Shown here: piece after piece, positions 51,075 to 62,319 of the stretch
Layout: the number at the start of each line of letters is the position of its first letter
How positions within the stretch are numbered: the stretch's first letter is position 1
Origin: Emiliania huxleyi CCMP1516
Lineage: Eukaryota > Haptophyta > Isochrysidales > Noelaerhabdaceae
Direction: 5' to 3'
Assembly: GCF_000372725.1 (NCBI RefSeq)
Contig: NW_005202113.1
Span: forward strand, 133,891 to 197,890
Length of the DNA stretch: 64,000 nucleotides
The notes under the pieces: generated by a model
Told to the model about the DNA's origin: nothing
The model's input: only the letters and a program-made list of their open reading frames with translations
Databases searched by the model: none
Made by a program: the position numbers and the translations under genes

Positions 51075-52161
51075 TCACCCGCCGGGGCCGCGCAACCGAC
51101 TCAGAATCGACGCCGGGTCCTCCGCGTCCACGTCGGAGAGGAAGACGCGCCTCTCGGCCTCGCCGACATTGTCGCGGGCGGCCGTGCCGAGCGGCGGCGC
51201 CGCCGCGTGCAGGTAGGAGAGGAACGGGTCGCTCGTCTCCACGGTGACGCTCCCCGCCGCCAGAGGGAGCTTTAGCAGCCAGGCGTGCAGCATCATGCGA
51301 GGCGCCGCCGTGTCGCCCGTGTAGGCCACGTCGCCGACGATGCCTATAGGGAGCCACTCCGGCCGAGCCTGAGGCGCGGACGGGGAGGAGGGCGCGCCGC
51401 CGCCGCAACGCCGGCGCGCCGTGGCCCAGGTGGAGGCAGTGGACGCGCAGCTGGTGCCTCCGGCCCGTGAGCGGCCGCAGCAGCAGCTTGCTCGCCGGGC
51501 GGCCGTCGTCGAGGTAGCCGCGGCCGACGAGCGCGCACTCGGTCCGCGCTGGCCCGCAGTGCTTCCCCGGCGCGCCATCGACGGCCATGCGGAAGCCGCG
51601 CTCGTCGCTCTCGTCGAGGCCGATGGCGCGCTCGCAGACGGCCTGCACCCACTGCACGTGTCCGTGCACGAGCGCGAGATAGCACTTGCGGGCGGTCCGG
51701 CCTGCGAAGCAGGCGGCGGCCATCTTGGCGGCGCGCTTGCTCAGCGCGACACACAGGACGCCGCTGGTCGCATAGTCAAGCTGGTGCGCGAGCCGGAAGC
51801 CAAAGGCGGTCGTCGGGTCGACGTGCTCCGGGTGACATGCACCGAGCTGGGTCTGCAGCGTGACGGGCTCGGCCGGGTGATCGATGTGCAGATCAGGGAG
51901 CTTGAACGCGAACAGATAGTCGGCGTGCCGCAGCACATGCAGGTCAGACAGCAGCCACCTGTTTCGCTTTCGGCAAGTGGCGGTGCCGGCGGCATCGGCG
52001 TCCGCCTGACTGCGTCGCAGTCGCGCACACACGAGCCTGCGTAGGCGATGCCAGTATTTGGTGAGCACGAAAGCAAGAGCAAGCGACGAACTCAGCATCA
52101 GCGTCCGCGTCGATCGACACACCACGCGTAGCGCCGCTGCCGAGCTGTTGCCGATTGGCAT
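51075..52161 (-). CDS. RluA-type RNA pseudouridine synthase, 2 exons
   Basis: Exons 51420-52161 and 51075-51343, joined by a 76-nt GC-AG intron, give 336 residues. An N-terminal hydrophobic segment (LMLSSSLALAFVLTKYW) may be a targeting signal or anchor. The catalytic motif is HQLDYATSGVLCVALSKRAA, with Asp as the nucleophile in the (R/H)LDxxTSG family motif; then RKCYLALVHGHV, LLLRPLTGRRHQLRVHCLHLGH and, across the splice, GIVGDVAY and RMMLHAWLLKLPL. It isomerises uridine in rRNA or tRNA, probably in an organelle. Closest in style to RPUSD1 proteins. Confidence 0.85.
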
Positions 52162-52722
52162 TGGCGTGTGTAGCCGGTCAGCAGTGTCGTCGGCTCGGCG
52201 CCGGTGCGGGAGACGGGCCCCAGCTGTAATCGCAGCGAGGCGGCGCGAAATCCGCCCAACGCGAATGTGCTGGGTTCGGGCACCGCCCGGGTAGGGGGGT
52301 AGCTCAGGGGCCAGCCACCACTGGGACGTCCGTTACACGCCCAAATCAGGGTTAGGGGGGTAGGAGGTAAGGAAACCCCTACCCTACCCCCCAAACACCT
52401 CGAACCCTGAGCTCGCAGCGCCCCGCCTCGCGCGTTGTTTTCCTTTCTTATTTCTTCGCCACTTCTCGACGTTTTCCCTCTTTCCGCGTTCCCTTTGTTC
52501 CGAAATGTTTCCCTGCCGCTCAATCCACAAAACAAAATCTCTCCTCAATCCATCCGCAAAAAGAAAGAAGAAATACGGCGCACGCTTCCCCCAAATTGCG
52601 AGAGAGAGATTCAACATTGTGGATTCGGCGACGATGTTTACTGCGAAGAATTTTACAACAAAGCTCGTTGGAGGACGTGCCAAAAGTGCAGCCTCGGCCG
52701 TCCCCAACCAAACAAAGCCGCC
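52162..52722. other. Intergenic between divergent genes
   Basis: Contains a GGGTTAGGGGGGTAGG stretch near 52347-52365 and its partial complement at 52372-52390 (CCCCTACCCTACCCCC), a possible short hairpin. A plus frame is open before the SOD-like start but has no signal peptide. Confidence 0.4.
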
Positions 52723-53945
52723 ATGGCCCTGGCTATCGCACCCGCCATCCACCTCGGCGCCCAGTGCGGCCCCAAGATCGAGCTCGCCTCCGTCAAGTTC
52801 GGCCCCTACCCGGGCTACGGGGGCCCCTTCTCGTCGGTCAATGGCAAAGTCTCCCTTTACTCGGACGGCGATGGCGTGCAGGCTGCCACCCACGCCGTCG
52901 CCCGCCCAGCTGCCCGTTGCAACTGTCGCTAATCTCACAGCCCCACGCCGCCCTACCCACAGACCTTCGTCTACGACCTGTCGGGCCTCGACACGGGCTG
53001 CACCGGCACCGACCCGCTCGAACTCTCCGGCAACGCGTGCGGCATCCACATCCACTCTGGCTTCACCTGCTCCAGCGCCTCCGAGGTCGGGGGGCACTAT
53101 TACGTGTCCCCCGCGGCCGACCCGTGGTCCGACGGCGGCATGGGCGTGGACTACGTCGCGTTCTACAGCACGACAACCGGAACTGCCTCGGGCAACTTCG
53201 ACGCCGACACGGGCGCGACTACAAGCGACCTGCTGGGCCGGGCCTTTGTCGTCCACGACGCGAACGGCGGGCGCATCGCGTGCGCGCTGATGGAGCCCGT
53301 GGTGGACCCGCTGTGCGTGACCAACTTCGCAACCTACCCCGGCTACTACGGCGCCTTCCCCGACGCGACGGGTGTCATCACGATGGCTACTGTGGACAAG
53401 ACCACGCAGTACTTCGACTATACGCTCAAGGGCCTCGACCTCGGCACACCGCGCGCAGCCCGCGACCACGCCCGCGACCGCGCCCGCGACCGCGACTGCG
53501 ACCGCGTCCAGCCCATTCTCCGTCCACGCCACGCACAGGCTGCGCTGGCGGGTACAACGCCTCGTACGGCAACTCGTGTGGCCTTCACATCCACTCGGGC
53601 TCCTCGTGCGAGGCCGCCAGCGAGGTTGGCGGTCACTACGCCACGAACGGCTTCGCCGACCCGTGGACGGAGAAGAGCCTCTCCTACGTCTCCTCCTCCA
53701 ACGGCAACGCGGAGGGGAAGCTTTCCGCCGTCACTGGCGGCACCTCGCTCGATGTGCTCGGCAAGGCCTTTGTCGTGCACGGGTATGACGGCGGCCGCAT
53801 CGCGTGCGGCACGCTCGAGTACTGCGACCCCTGTGGGCCGCCTCCACCGCCGGCAAACGTGTGCAAGCCGTGGTGCAAGAACAACCCCGAAAAGCACTGC
53901 CCCAAAACCCAGCTTTGCGGCGGCTGCTACTTTTGCTACCACTAG
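52723..53945 (+). CDS. Tandem copper-only SOD-like repeat protein, 3 exons, both introns GC-AG
   Basis: Exons 52723-52881, 52963-53443 and 53539-53945 give 348 residues; the ATG sits in GCCGCCATGG. Two homologous units cover about residues 20-175 and 176-320. Each has a GPYPGYGGPF/ATYPGYYGAF start, CGIHIHSGFTC or CGLHIHSGSSC, SEVGGHY, a ...ADPW segment and GRAFVVHDANGGRIAC or GKAFVVHGYDGGRIAC. These supply the four copper-binding His, the active-site Arg (GGRIAC) and the disulfide Cys of Cu/Zn SOD, but the zinc loop (two His and Asp) is absent. The C-terminus is Cys-rich (PWCKNNPEKHCPKTQLCGGCYFC). Probably secreted; the leader is short. Similar in design to animal copper-only SOD repeat proteins. 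Confidence 0.78.
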
Positions 53946-55054
53946 CTGCCTGGGTGGGGGGCAACCAAGGAACGCCTCAGCGGAACAGCCTTTCCCGCAG
54001 CCTGCTCCTGAGCCTCTCCTTTCCCACCCGCTTGGCACCTTTTTCCGCATCGGGTTTTTTCCCTGACCCTGTGTGGTGGGGCGACGGCTTTTCCCTGAGT
54101 GTGCCGGGGGCCGCGCCTTGTCTGTCGTGTGAAAGCGCCATAGGACGTATTTTCTTCTCAACAACAGGTCTGTTAATCGTGCTATGCGACGGCCGGTTTG
54201 TAAAATTCTTCTTGCATGCTTTGCGTCTCGAGAATTCTTCTTTTGTGAGAGGGGCGTCTCGTAAAATACTAAGATTCTTCTTTTGGTAGCGAGGCCTGGA
54301 TTCGGTACTTCAGCTTCATCGTACACCCTTCTCTAGAGTGACACCCAGCGAGGGGCAGACCTCTCGATGATGGACGAGCCATGGCCTCGAGGCCATGGCG
54401 CGAGTTCACACCATCCCAATATCAAACGCGCCATTAGCGCGCCAGCACGACTTATACGTCAATTACGCCACCAACGATAACACTTTCGATGTTTGTGAGT
54501 GTTCCGACGGGCGTTGATCGAATCCCTCGTGCGACAAATCACGACTCCCACCGAGCCGCGCCGCGCTGCGCGCGCGCGCGGCTCACTCGCTACCACCGAC
54601 ACCCGCGTGCGTGTCTCACTATTCTCGAGGGGGTATCAAGGTATGCTCTAGGCCTCTGTGGGGACCCATCTCGGCTGGGTATCAAGGTATCATCGGCGGC
54701 CGCGCAGCGAAGCGACAATTCACACCTCGCACCGAGGACCCAGCCCTCCCGCATGGTGCGCCCCGGTATCATTCAAACTCTGTGCGCTTCCGCCGTACCC
54801 GCCTCCCTCCTGCGCGACGCTCATTCGAGCGCGTTGTCTGTCTCGGCGCGCGCGCAGCGCGCGAAGAGGTGTGAAGAGGGGGGTCGTGTCCGGTGTGAAG
54901 GGTAGCTCACGAGGGTATCAGTGTTTCGTCCGGCGAGGATCACTTTTTTCAGCAGAGCCTTAGCGCGGATTTATCATTTAACCATGGTATTTCACCCCCC
55001 GCCTTCACCCTTTGGGGGACCCGCTGTGTGCGGGGCGGGCCCCTGCACGGAGCC
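53946..55054. other. Intergenic, some short repeats
   Basis: Words of the form AATTCTTCTTTTG and GTAAAAT occur several times at 54205-54290. A GGGTATCAAGGTAT block occurs twice (54632, 54678). No gene is recognisable. Confidence 0.4.
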
Positions 55055-55374
55055 ATGTCCCAGCGCCCACCACCGCCGCAGCGGCAGCCCGGAGACTGGA
55101 CCTGCCCGGGCTGCGGCGCCAACGTCTTCAAGAGCAAGGCTGAATGCTTCAAGTGCAAGGCGCCGCGTCCGGAGAGGCCGGCTGACGGCGATGGCGGCGC
55201 CAGCCGTGCGCCGCCGCCGAAGCGGCGCGGCGATTGGACGTGCCCGCAGTGCGCTGCCAACGTCTTCGCCTCAAACAGCGAGTGCTTTCGCTGCCAGACG
55301 CCGCGCCCGGTCGGCGGCGGTGGCGGGACGGCGTTCCCTCCGCCAAACGAGGCTGGTGAGGCTGGATGCGGCGA

Positions 55375-55405
<31 letters not shown>

Positions 55406-57870
55406 GGGCCTCCGCAGCGGCGCCGCGGCGACTGGCAGTGTCCGAACTGCCAGGCGAACGTCTTTGCGTCGCGCAGCGAGTGCTACCGCTGCCACGCGCC
55501 CAAGCCGGACGAGAGCGGCGCGGAGCTCGGCGAGTCGCAGCCCGCAGAGGAGCGGTCGGTGCTCAAGGCGAGGTGGCTGCTGGAGGAGGCGGCGCGGCTC
55601 GAGGAGCAGGCGCGGCGCGAGGAGGGCGGGTGGGAGGACGAGGCGGACGACGCGCCCGGCCGCGCCTTTGTGCCGCAAGAGGCTGCGTACCGCTGGCACA
55701 AGCGCGACGACGCGTCAACGCGGCTCGAGCCGGCGGCGAAGCGGCGGATGATGGTGGAGGCGGCGGGGGAGCGGACGGCGGCGGGCGGGCTCGTCGCGCC
55801 GCGCATCAACGAGGCGCACAGGCGGGAGTGGGGGGGCGCGAGCAAAGGGTGGAGGGTGTGGGGGAGGGTGGCTCTGCACGGCTCTGCTGCGGGCGTCCGA
55901 GGGGGCGGCGAGGAGGGGCGGAATGCCCGGGTGTGAAGTGTGTGGTGTGAAGGTTAGGTGTGAGAGTGAGGTGTGAGGTGCGAGGCGTGAGGCGTGAGGC
56001 GTGAGGTGTGAGCCCCCGCGACCCCCCCGCAGGTGCTCGAGGTGTCGACGGCGGCGGCGCGGCGTCCGCAGGCGCAGCTCCCGCCCGGCACTCGTCTCGT
56101 GGCCGGGACTGCGTCGGCGATGACGAACCCGCGCCCGTCTACGCAACTCGTCTGCCTGCACGACCTCTCGCAGCTCCTCGCCGCCGCCGGACCCTCCGCT
56201 GCGGCGGCGGCGCCCTCAGCCCCCTCCGGCGCCCAGGCCGCCTCTGCGCCCGCCCCAGAGCCCGACCCCGCCGCGGCGCGCCGCTCGCTCTTCGGCCTCG
56301 TCGAGGCGCGGCGGCGGCGGGGAGGGGAGAGACTCGCCGTCGGCTTCCCCTCGAGTCGCGCCGGAATGGCCCGAGACTAGGCGCATGCCGGCGGAGAGGA
56401 GTGCGCGGCGTGGGTGGCGTCCGAGCTACCACGTCGGCTGGCGGCGCGCCTCGCCGACTGCTCCGACTCGGCGGCGATCAAGGCGGCGGTCCGCGAGGCG
56501 TACGAGGCGTGCGACGCCGCCCTGATCGCAGAGGCAGAGGCGCGCGGATGGGGAGGCGGCTGCGGCGTCGGCACGCGCACCGCCCTCCTCCCGCCACCTC
56601 GCCCCGCCCCGGCCGCCCCTCATCCCGGCCGCCCCTTCACCCCGCCGCCGCCGCGCTGTCAGGCCTCCTCCTCGTCGACACGTGATATACACATATGCAC
56701 TGTCAGGCCTCCTCCTCGTCGACACGTGCCCCACGCCGCCGCGCGCGTACCTCGCCAGCCTGGGCGCCGGGCGCGCCTTTGCCTGCTGCAAGCAGGACGG
56801 CCAGGCGGCGCGCGCGGTGCCGCTGGGCAGGCCGCACTCCGCCGCCGACGCGAAGGAGAAGGGGCGGCTCGCAAAGGCGGGCGCCACCGCGAGCGGCGGA
56901 CTTGTCTGTGGGCTCCCCGTCTCGCGCTCGCTCGGCGACGGCGCGGCCAAGCGGGCCGCGCCGGGCGTGCTGCTCCCCATGCCGGACGTGTCCTCCTTCG
57001 ACATCAGCGCCGCGCAGCGCTTTGTGCGCCCTCCGCAGCCCCCTGCCGAGATGCGCCGAGATGCGCCGAGATGCCGAGAGGCGCCGAGAGGCGCCGAGAG
57101 GCGCCGTTTGCGTGTGGCGGCGGCCCCGCCCCGCCGCTGACCGAGGGCGGCGCGCGCTCTCTCCACAGGTGCTGCTTGGCTCGAGCGGCGCGTGGAAGGG
57201 AGGCGCCGCCGCCGGCGAGACCGCCGTGCAGAAGCTCAGCGCGGAGCTCGCGCGGATGGACGCGCGGCGCAACGAGATTGCGGTGATGGCGCACGCTCGC
57301 GGGGGCTTTCCCGCCCCGCCGCCTCTCACGCTGGCCGCCCCTCGCCCCACTCGCCACCGCAGGCGATGCTCTCGGACGACTCCCGCCTCGCCCTGCTGGC
57401 TGCGGGGAGGGTGAATGCGCTGCAGCGTGAGCGAGACGAGCGCGCATGCGAGGGTGCCGTGCTCGCCGACCTCTCTCGCTCCCTGGCGGGAGGCAAGCAG
57501 CTGGCCGACCCGCCGTTTGCCCTCCTCCTCGTGCGGACCCTGCCGCCGGACGACCGCGCCGCGGTGGCGCTGCACGCGGCCTCCACCGCCGCCGCCGCCG
57601 CCGCCGCCGCGGCGCTCGCGAGTGCGCAGCCAGCCGGCGCATTGGGTTCTGGTGGCGCAGGGCCAGGGGAGGCGTCAGAGGTGGCGGGGGAGGCGGAGAA
57701 GGGGGCTGCGGCGGCGGGGGCGGAGGTGGAGGAGGAGGAGGAGGAGGAGGAGGAGGAGATGGACGAGGAGGAGCGGGCCGCCCTCGCGCAGCGTGAGGAG
57801 CAGCGCCGGCAGGAGGCGAAGGAGCGAGGTGCGGCGGCGGAGCAGGCCAATGTGGTGGTCGACTTTTTCT
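55055..57870 (+). CDS. RanBP2-type zinc-finger / PP2C-like pseudophosphatase fusion, about 6 exons
   Basis: Exon 1 (55055 to about 55830) has three RanBP2 zinc fingers, each W-x-C-x2-C-x10-C-x2-C (GDWTCPGCGANVFKSKAEC, GDWTCPQCAANVF, GDWQCPNCQANVF), and an acidic/helical linker. Exon 2 (56033-56305) and exon 3 (from 56381) join in phase by a GC-AG intron and rebuild the PP2C start as SLFGLVE-AHAGGEECAAWV. Exon 4 (about 56708-57022) has YLASLGAGRAFACCKQDGQAARAVPL and GGLVCGLPVSRSLGD. Exon 5 (57169 on) continues QRF-VLLGSSGAWKGG. The last exon (57362-57870) is helical and Glu-rich. Metal-site Asp residues are missing (FDGH is VEAH; ASDGLW is SSGAW), so catalysis is unlikely. RanBP2 fingers of this type bind single-stranded RNA or ubiquitin. 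Confidence 0.7.
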
Positions 57871-58202
57871 AGCCCCCAGCGCCCGGGTTAATCGCCGCCA
57901 CTCTCACTGGCAGCATGCTCAAACAATGCCCTTGGCCCAATGCTCGCGGCCTAGAACGCCCGGTCCGCGCCCCGGTCTGTGCGGTCTCCCGCTGTCTTTT
58001 TGCTTCTTACATTCTCCGTGTGTGTATAGAAGTCTACCTTACCTTACCTTACCGTAAGGCTTACCTTCGAGAGAACCTAATGTTTTTACACCTTGTGATT
58101 TTTGGGTCAAAATCGTCGTGATTTCCAGAAGCCGTTTGCGCCTAAGTCCCCAGCGCGTAGCGGCGGGTGTGCGCGTCCCGGAGCGTCCGAGGCGGGTAGT
58201 GC
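57871..58202. repeat. Intergenic with (TTACC)n repeat at 58034-58062
   Basis: The block GTGTGTATAGAAGTCTACCTTACC followed by more TTACC units repeats the one at 39782-39818. No gene. Confidence 0.55.
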
Positions 58203-61200
58203 ATGTCGGGCTTCGCCGTGTACGACGACAGTGTCAGCAGCGGAGGTGCTGGTGGCACTGGTGGCAGCGGCGGCGACGGCGGCGTGCGCGTGGGTGCCGA
58301 CAGCGACTTGTTCTTTGACGCCATGGAGGACGAGCCGTGCTGCCGCTGTGGCATGTGGGGCGGCAACGCGGATTCGATGCCATGCGACGACGTACACACG
58401 CTGCTGGGGGCTGAGATGCTCACCACGTGCGGCGTCTGTGGGGTGATGCGCCAAGAAGACGCGCCTGAGGCGCTGGCGGGAACGGCGGCAGGTAGCGAGG
58501 ATGAAGAGGAGGAGGAGGAGGAGGAGGAAGAGGAGGGGGGGGAGAACGAGGACCCGGGCGGGAACATGTCGGACGACGGGTTCGGCGAGGGCGGCGGCGG
58601 GGGCGGCGGCGGCAGCGGCGGAAAACGCGACATGAAGCAGATCCGCGCTCACATCGGCGAGTTGTACGAGATGCGCAATCCTGACAAGCGCGAGACGCCG
58701 AAGTCGAGGCACAAGGCGGCGCTCACGGTAGCTACGGTCATCTCGGAGCTGCTCGCCAAGCGCCCCCTGCTCGAGGCCGAGATTGTCAACCTCGTCATCC
58801 ACCAGCGGTCGGCGCCGGTGCGCGCAAAGCTGCGGCTGCTCCACACGATGCAGCAGGAGCAGTACCTCGCTGCGCGCGACGTCGTCCGCTTCCTCGAGAC
58901 GAAGTGCTTCAACGCGCTGCACTCGCTCGACATACGCGCGAACAAGACGCTCTCCATCTCCATCCTCAACGCGATACGCGCCTTTTCGACGGTCGACGGG
59001 AAGCGGATTCTCTTGCCGCACGGCATGCCTCCCGCCTTCGGTAAGGGGCAGGTCAACACACGCAAGTCGAACACCGAGCAGGGCATCGGGCGCAGCCCCC
59101 TCCTCGCCCCGTTCGCGGTCAAGTCGTCTGTCGAGATTCGCGAGCAGATGGACGTCACCCTCGGCGGGCGGGAGCTGCACCTCGCGACCGACCACGACGG
59201 CGCTGCGTGGGACGTCTGCGTGACTGGCACCGAGGTCTTCCAGCAGGCGTTGAAGGAGGGCAACCTGCTGCCGCGCCCCCCCAACATTCTGCGACGGCTG
59301 CAGCTGCTCTTTGACGGCCACGGCTGGACGAAGGCCATCGGCGCCGCCCGCTTCCTCCTCCGCACGCCGGAGCTCCGGCGCGACTTCAACGCGACCAGGT
59401 TCGCTCGCGACTACAACTTCATCCTCGGCGCGGACAAGCTCGCCTACCTCGAGCTGGCGATCCGCACGGGCGGCGAGAAGTCCCTCTTCGCGCGGGCGAT
59501 GGCTGGCTGCAAGGTGGAGGAGGTGCCCGTCGCCTCGCTGCCCGACAACGTGCGCAACTCGGAGGTCCCGCCGTGCTCCGAGGAGACGGGCTCGCTCCAC
59601 GCCTTCCAGCGCTTGGCGGCCATCAGGTGCGCTCTCGCCCCGTAGATGCCTCAACCTAGTATATCCCGCCCACCCTAGTCCCAGTTCCTAGCACTAGCCG
59701 CAGCCGTAGCAGTAGCAGTAGCGTAGTAGTAGCACAGGGCGGCTGAGAGGCGATAGTAGAGGCGAGGAGAGCGAGAGGAGAGCGAGAGCGTGCCGCTGTG
59801 TGAACCGACTGTGAACTCACTTTTCTCTCAAGAAATGCAACGCGAGATTAATCTTGCCGACTGCAACCGGGCCGTTTTCTCATAAACAGGCGAGATAGCA
59901 TAAAGAGAGCTTTAATAACGACTGTGAACTTACCCAGACGACTTCGCTACCCGTACCGCGACTACTCTGGGTACCCTCACCGACTCTGACCGCCCATCCC
60001 CCGCTTCGTAGTTGCACCGTGCGGCTCACGCTTCCAGCCGGCCAGGGGCCGGATCAGGACGTGTGCCAGGTCTGCCCCGACGAGCAGGAGGTCGAGCTGA
60101 CCACCGCGGGCGACCGTGCGGCGGCGCACGCCGCAGGTGCGATCGACACGCCCGTCTGCCGCCACGGCTGTTGCTTCCGCTGCTGCCTGCCAAAGTCGAA
60201 GTGGTTCGACGTTGCGGCAATCAACCGGGCGTGGCGGCGCAACTTCGCCTATCAGTGCACCGCCAATCACGTCAACCTGCGGCGCATTCTCGGCGACAAG
60301 CTCGAGCCGGGCGAGGACTTTCGGTGCCCGCATTGCAATGTGCTGGTCGACGAGGCCCTCGAAAAGAAGGAGGCGGAGGAGTGGGAGGCGGCGGACGAGG
60401 CGGGCCGCGACAAAATTCGGCTGAAGCACAGCAAGTCGCATTCCGGCGCGCTGCGGGGGAAGACGCCGCTGCTGCCGATGGACAACTGCAAACGGGCTTC
60501 GAGCGCGCTGCATCGCCGCATGAATGCTTGCGGCAATAACATCGCCGCGACGTTCATGGCGGTGCCGTTCAAGCCGAAGATGCGCGACGCGGCCAACGAG
60601 CTGCTCAAGAAGCACAAGGTGGTGTGGCGCTTCCCGACAAAGAAGAAGAAGCGCGCATCTACACCCCTCGGCAATGACGCGCGCAAGTTTCACAGCTGCC
60701 CTGGCCTCATCGTCGGGCTCGTCGAGATCTTCTACCCCGATGCAAAGGAGGGGGCGCAGAAGGAGCTGGTGGACTTGCGCCGCGCAGCGGCCGGCGCCAC
60801 GGACGTGCGCAACGCGCCCGACGAGCAGCAGGCGCGCCCCCTCGACTTAGCGCAAAATCGAGGCTCACAAAAAAGAAAACACTCTAATACTATCTTATAA
60901 CCGGCCATCACCACACACCCTAGGCGTCCCGCCGCGCCTCGGCAGCCAACAAGCGCAAGGCGCCGACGCGGGGGCCGGTCGATGACGTCGCGATGATCGG
61001 CGGAGGGCAGGTGGAGGCGGAGGAGCTGTCGGAATACGCGGCCGGGCGGCGGGCCGAGGCAGCGCAGGCGCGCGCGCCGGCGCCGGCGCGGCGCGCCGCG
61101 GCGGATGACGACGTCCTCGACGACGCCAGCGCGCCCGACGACTCCAGTGTCGACGACGCCCTCGACCTCTCTGGCGGCGGCCCCGACGACGAGAATGGCG

Positions 61201-62055
61201 AGATGCGCGACTACCTCGAGCTGGAGGAGAACGAGGCCACCGGCACCGCGCTGACCGCCATCCGCGTGTGGTTGACGTCGATCAAGCACCAGGCCGACGT
61301 GCACGCGCCGATCGGCAAGTACGTGGGAGGCGTCTGGGTCGACGGCCACTTCGACATGGAGCAGCGGCGCGAGTACGGTGAGAAGGGGCAGGCGTCGGGG
61401 CTCGCGTGGGCGCAGGCGCTGCAGAAGCACACCGCGAACAGGGCGGCGTGGCAGTACCCGCACGACTCGGCCGCCCACTTCCTCGAGGATGCGCTCGAGC
61501 ACGGCGCCGCCTCCCGCAACGACGACTCGATCCTCGAGAAGGGGAACCGTCTCGTCAAGCGCATCGGCGACCGCTGCATCTTCCGGTGCTCCCTCCACAG
61601 CATCATCCCATGCACCGCTCTGCGCTCACAGCCGATCCGACTGCCCCGTGCCTGCAGGGGCGGCAAGAACCCGACGGCCACGGTCGGCCCCGACGGCGAG
61701 AAGATCTACCAGCAGCCCTACTGGGACAAGATCATCTTTGTCGAGGAGTACGACTCGGACGGCAAGCCGACCGGGCAGCTCGTTGAGAAGACGATCCGCG
61801 TCCGGGCGATGCTCGGGCACGCGGCGCAGAAGCAGCGGCTGCACGCGTGCGCGCAGCTGCTCGAGTACGAGCTGCGCGGCAACAAGCAGCAGCGCACCGA
61901 CAAGGTGCAGGCGACGCTCGACCGGCGGGCGGAGGTGCGGGAGGAGGGCCGCGACGCGACGCTGAACGCCGCGGAGAATCTCGAGAGCAAGCTCGCCGTC
62001 GTCTCGGTGGAGCAGCCGAGCAGCAGCAGTGCCGCGGAGGCGGAGAGCGCCGGCT

Positions 62056-62091
<36 letters not shown>

Positions 62092-62267
62092 GGCCGTCGA
62101 GCGGATCCTCGCCGATCATCCTCTCGGAGCCCTACATCGCAAAGATGAAGGTGCCCGACTTGAAGGCCGCGCTATTGGCGCGCGGGGTGGCGTCATCGAA
62201 AAAACTTAAGGCCGACTTGGCGGCGGAGCTCAAGGCGCTCGAGCAGCGGCGCGCGGCGCGGACATAG
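58203..62267 (+). CDS. RAG1-like DDE recombinase/transposase with C-terminal SAP domain, 4 exons
   Basis: Exons 58203-59626, 60012-60831, 60924-61585 and 61658-62267 join in phase (introns GT, GC, GT) to about 1171 residues. An N-terminal Cys cluster (CCRCGMWGG, CGVCG) and acidic run precede a helical region. Residue 371 starts DGHGWTKAIG, a candidate first catalytic Asp. C493-x2-C496 (CQVC) and a Cys-rich zinc region follow (CRHGCCFRCCL, FRCPHC). The decisive part is H928-x4-H933-x19-E953 in PHDSAAH...LEKGNRLVKR: in RAG1 the zinc His pair and the catalytic Glu (H937, H942, E962 in mouse) have the same spacing, and Gly-Asn-x-Leu follows the Glu in both. A SAP DNA-binding motif (KVPDLKAALLARGV) ends the protein. 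The second Asp is not located. Confidence 0.65.
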
Positions 62268-62319
62268 GCGGCAGAAGAAAACGTGCCCGCCGACGCGCGT
62301 TGCAGATGGCGTATCGCAG

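Noticed and set aside
59627-60011. A hidden exon with the second catalytic Asp of the RAG1-like protein.
   Set aside because: Candidate pieces between AG and GT/GC sites gave no similarity I could defend, so none was annotated.
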